Assembly (NCBI GenBank): GCA_027325485.1
Contig: DAIEFN010000003.1
Span: 1-64,000, forward strand
Reading direction: 5' to 3'
From: Candidatus Saccharimonadota bacterium
Lineage (GTDB): Bacteria; Patescibacteriota; Saccharimonadia; Saccharimonadales; UBA4665
DNA: 64,000 nucleotides
Part shown: positions 61,883 to 64,000 of the stretch, in pieces
Layout: each line of letters starts with the position of its first letter
Position numbering within the stretch: position 1 is the first letter of the stretch
Notes under the pieces: generated by a model
The model's database searches: none
What the model saw: the letters and a program-made list of their open reading frames with translations, nothing else
Told to the model about the DNA's origin: nothing
Made by a program: the position numbers and the translations under genes

Positions 61883-62349
61883 TTAACGAACTAACAAAAA
61901 TCATGCCGGACATCCATTTTATGCCTGGAGAGCGTTTTGCCTGGTCGCCAGCTGAACGCAAGATTACTTACACCGAGAATCAGATTGAAGCCGACGGTAG
62001 ATGGGCTCTGTTACATGAAACCGGCCATGCCTTACTCGGTCATTTAAGCTATAAGTCCGACATTGAGCTACTTAAGATGGAGGTAGCAGCTTGGGAGAAA
62101 GCCAAAGAGTTGGCAAAACGTTTAGGGCTTGAGATCAGTGAGGAGCATATCCAAACCTGTCTCGACAGTTACCGCGACTGGCTACACCAACGGAGCTCTT
62201 GTCCTGCCTGTGGCACTAATACACTCCAAAATGATCTAAGTAGTACTTACGGTTGCTTCAATTGCCATGCCCGCTGGCAAGTATCCCCTTCCCGCTTCTG
62301 CCGTTCATACCGCACTCGTAAAGCTGAAACAGAATTTATAATGCTCTAA
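61879..62349 (+). CDS. Zinc protease-like protein with C-terminal zinc ribbon
   Basis: 156 residues. An HExxH site occurs as LLHETGHALLGH near residue 46, with an Glu-rich helix after it, as in the ImmA/IrrE (M78-like) and minimal gluzincin proteins. The C-terminus has CPAC and CFNC pairs (residues 112-130) that would form a zinc ribbon. Translationally coupled to the ROK kinase through ATGA. The substrate is unknown. Confidence 0.6.
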   Translation: MINELTKIMPDIHFMPGERFAWSPAERKITYTENQIEADGRWALLHETGHALLGHLSYKSDIELLKMEVAAWEKAKELAKRLGLEISEEHIQTCLDSYRDWLHQRSSCPACGTNTLQNDLSSTYGCFNCHARWQVSPSRFCRSYRTRKAETEFIML

Positions 62350-62351
62350 AA

Positions 62352-62390
62352 ACCGCCCGTCTCTATAGTGAGACGAGCGGTCTTAGATTT
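62352..62390 (+). terminator. Terminator after the zinc protease gene
   Basis: Stem ACCGC..GTCTC / GAGAC..GCGGT (62352-62381) followed by CTTAGATTT. It could work in both directions, since A-rich sequence precedes it. Confidence 0.6.
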
Positions 62391-62416
62391 AAAAACGCTA
62401 TATTAAAGTAAACTTT

Positions 62417-62614
62417 TTAGGCGTTTTTCTTGCTGCGACGACTAATGCGGCCACCGCGAGCACCGGCAATACGGGCTAGTTCACGGTTCTTGAAGAAACC
62501 GCCAGTGTGCCCTTTCTTGCCGCCTGCAGCGCCAATCCGAGCGTAGAAATCTGCGCCGTACTTAGTCTTGTTAGTCTTAGCGGCAGCTTTGCCGCCATTT
62601 TTAGTTCCAGCCAT
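62417..62614 (-). CDS. KGG-motif stress-type protein
   Basis: 65 residues, highly basic, with GKAAAKTNKTKYGADFYARIG, GGKKGHTGGFFKNRELA and GARGGRISRR. The KGG repeats match the stress-induced small proteins (YciG-like). Such proteins are probably nucleic-acid binding or protective. AAGGAGT lies 11 nt before the ATG. An intrinsic-terminator-like hairpin is in the leader. Confidence 0.75.
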   Translation of the reverse strand: MAGTKNGGKAAAKTNKTKYGADFYARIGAAGGKKGHTGGFFKNRELARIAGARGGRISRRSKKNA

Positions 62615-62646
62615 AACGTTTGTTACTCCTTATAATTTGCGAAAAT

Positions 62647-62683
62647 AAAAGAGCTATTGCGTATTGTTTGCTTTAGCTCTTTT
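62647..62683 (-). terminator. Hairpin with U-run in the KGG leader
   Basis: Perfect 10-bp stem AAAAGAGCTA/TAGCTCTTTT with a 17-nt loop, then ATTTTCG on the minus strand. Located 33 nt before the KGG start, so it would be an attenuator if the promoter is upstream. Confidence 0.6.
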
Positions 62684-62970
62684 GCTTTTCGTTTCATATG
62701 TTAATATATCACGCTATTGCTTCTTAGTCAACTAGATATTTTAAACTACCTAGTCTGAAAATGATGTTCTTATTTAGCTTTAGCGTTAGCAGTTTTTACT
62801 GCTAAAACATAATATACCATCTAAATGCTTATGGCTAGCTGTAAGATTTTCAACCATTAGAGCTTTAATTGAGCTAAACCCCTGATACTATGTTTAAGAT
62901 AGGCTAAGGGGTTAAACGCCTAATACTATGCTCTATATTGTATATATTACATTATTAAAGTGTCTGAGAT
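62684..62970. other. AT-rich non-coding stretch between KGG gene and 5S rRNA
   Basis: No gene was seen. CCTgATACTATG (62881) and CCTaATACTATG (62920) are direct repeats, and TAAACCCCT/AGGGGTTA form an inverted repeat. The KGG promoter must lie here. Confidence 0.35.
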
Positions 62971-63000
62971 GAAAAAGACCCCCGCATTCACGGAGGTCTT
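62971..63000 (-). terminator. rRNA operon terminator
   Basis: AAGACCTCCG pairs with CGGGGGTCTT and is followed by TTTC, 10 nt after the end of 5S rRNA. Confidence 0.85.
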
Positions 63001-63009
63001 AATCAAAAT

Positions 63010-63122
63010 TTGGCACCGTGCTATTTTCCCAGGGGTGAACCCCAAGTATTGTAACCGCTGCGAGGCTTAACTGCTGTGTTCGGCATGGGAACAGGTGTTT
63101 CCCTCGCGCTATGGGCACCAAC
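63010..63122 (-). rRNA. rrf: 5S rRNA
   Basis: Read on the minus strand from UUGGUGCCC to GGUGCCAA, whose ends pair with two wobbles. The loop B-C region ACACCUGUUCCCAUGCCGAAC and the loop E/helix IV part (CUUGGGGUUC) are typical. About 113 nt. Confidence 0.93.
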
Positions 63123-63287
63123 CAATCTCTTCCTAAAGCTTTAAGCCGAGCTGGTCAATGTCCAAGCATCACGGTTCACGGTGTTAAAGAAATGTAGCAA
63201 ATACAAACGGATTTGTAAACACTAAAAACTAGTCAATTGCTGCCCCTAAAGAAATGACCATGAATGGACCACTTCTTTAGAGACCGT
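63123..63287 (-). other. 23S-5S spacer
   Basis: CTAAAGAA (63246-63253) is complementary to TTCTTTAG (about 63273-63280), a probable processing stem near the 23S 3' end. No tRNA gene is present. Confidence 0.5.
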
Positions 63288-63517
63288 AAAAAGTCAATGC
63301 CTCTATTAGTATGCTTCGGCTGAATACGTCACCGTACTTACACCTTGCACCTATCAACCTGATCGTCTTTCAGGGAGGTCATAGGGAAACCTAATCTTGA
63401 GGTCAGTTTCGCGCTTAATATGCTTTCAGCGCTTATCTGTTCCGTACATAGCTACCCAGCAATGCCCTTGGTAGAACAACTGGTACACCAGAGGTGCGTT
63501 CAACTCGGTCCTCTCGT
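63288..63517 (-). rRNA. rrl: 23S rRNA, 3' exon
   Basis: Continuous with ACGAGAGGACCGAGUUGAA (second half of the sarcin-ricin loop) through the 3' end, near GAGGCAUUGACUUUUU. Preceded by the intron. The 3' boundary is approximate. Confidence 0.92.
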
Positions 63518-63976
63518 CACTTTTTTCATCATTTCTGATGGAGCAGACTATATCTTTACCCTTCTTGCAAGACACAAGTTAGGGTAGCGGCGTATTATAA
63601 AAGACTTCGATTTTTTGAATTGTCTTCTATCTGATCCAGGAAGGATCAAGTCGTTACGGGGTCAAATTAAGTACTTGCAAAAGCTCTTCCCTAGTCCGTT
63701 TACGCTTCGTAACGTAATTCTCATTTTGAATGCTCAAAATAAGATCAACTAGTTTAAGCAGTTGTTTTTTGAAAGCTTATTCATATTGTTATTTGTAAGC
63801 TTTCTCAGTACCTGATCGACTTCCCACGGTATTGCCTTTTTAGAGGTTAGTGGTCCTTAAGTGAATATTACTACAGATGAACCGATCTGTAACTATTCTA
63901 GACCAAAACATATGAAGGTTTCACCGTTATTAGCCGCATTGTCATGGCACATTACTGTGCCAAGTAGCAATTTCTT
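63518..63976 (-). ncRNA. Group I intron in the 23S sarcin-ricin loop
   Basis: 459 nt. 5' splice P1: exon UAGU plus AA pairs with UUGCUA over a GAAA loop (63980-63965), with the U.G wobble at the splice site. P2 GGCACA-GUAA-UGUGCC. P3 GCGGC (63937-63933)/GCCGC (63591-63587). P4 ACGGU/ACCGU (63927, 63830). P5 CCUU/AAGG. P7 GACU (63652-63649)/AGUC (63549-63546) in AAGAUAUAGUCUGCUC. P7.1 UGAUCC/GGAUCA. P8 UACCCU/AGGGUA. P9 CAUCA-GAAA-UGAUG. The last intron base is G (63518). Extra P7.1 points to subgroup IA, like T4 td. No homing endonuclease ORF. Confidence 0.92.
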
Positions 63977-64000
63977 ACTAGAGTTAAATCCTCTCAAGTT
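63977..64000 (-). rRNA. rrl: 23S rRNA, end of 5' exon (partial)
   Basis: AACUUGAGAGGAUUUAACUC then UAGU, the 5' half leading into the sarcin-ricin loop. It continues outside the window. Confidence 0.9.

Overview
The window reads as a chromosomal segment of a small-genome Patescibacteria/CPR bacterium, most likely a member of Candidatus Saccharibacteria (TM7). The reasons are compact housekeeping proteins (ProRS without the editing insertion, short IF2, a 4-repeat S1, a 177-residue adenylate kinase), a vitamin B12-type ribonucleotide reductase, unusual surface proteins in place of a recognisable envelope pathway, and an intron inside 23S rRNA. UGA is a true stop: several ATGA overlaps use it and prfB (RF2) is present, so the code is the standard bacterial one and not the UGA=Gly code of Gracilibacteria/Absconditabacteria. 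The lineage is inferred from gene content, not from a tree.

Layout. 0-8 kb (minus strand): a coiled-coil exported protein, ftsX, ftsE, prfB, an M16 peptidase, secA and hpf. 8-20 kb (minus, except a Fic-type gene): serS with a RecB-like nuclease, a HAD phosphatase, a MacB-type ABC pair, a small zincin, lysS, greA, proS, a CPBP protease, an RseP-like protease and frr. 20-24 kb: tsf and rpsB with a structured leader, then two unfamiliar genes, one with a J-domain. 24-30 kb: rpmE2, prfA, prmC (plus), htrA, lepB, parB and parA. 30-42 kb: a 500-bp non-coding stretch with a DnaA box, rplU, ileS behind a T-box-like leader, a Trx-fold protein, nrdJ-nrdR, ftsZ-ftsA. 42-45 kb: a vapBC toxin-antitoxin pair beside a frameshifted Phd antitoxin remnant, then map-adk-yqeY-rpsU. 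45-49 kb (plus): priA, def, fmt. 49-52.5 kb (minus): infB and rpsA. 52.6-61 kb: a cell-surface locus. 61-62.6 kb: a ROK kinase, a zinc protease and a KGG protein. 63-64 kb (minus): 5S rRNA and the 3' end of 23S rRNA.

Two items stand out. First, the sarcin-ricin loop of 23S rRNA is split by a complete 459-nt group I intron. Nearly all core helices (P1-P5, P7, P7.1, P3, P8, P9) can be drawn from the sequence; the architecture is td-like (IA). Second, the surface locus pairs two membrane-anchored DUF916-like proteins with three secreted proteins that share a C-terminal signature resembling the WxL domain, plus a PKD-domain anchor. The arrangement recalls the Csc/WxL surface complexes of Firmicutes.

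Other regulatory signals recur. Several genes have a -10 box only 5-8 nt before the start codon, suggesting leaderless or near-leaderless mRNAs. Structured leaders precede rpsB, rpsA, ileS, nrdJ and the KGG gene. The major secreted protein has a tandemly duplicated start region.
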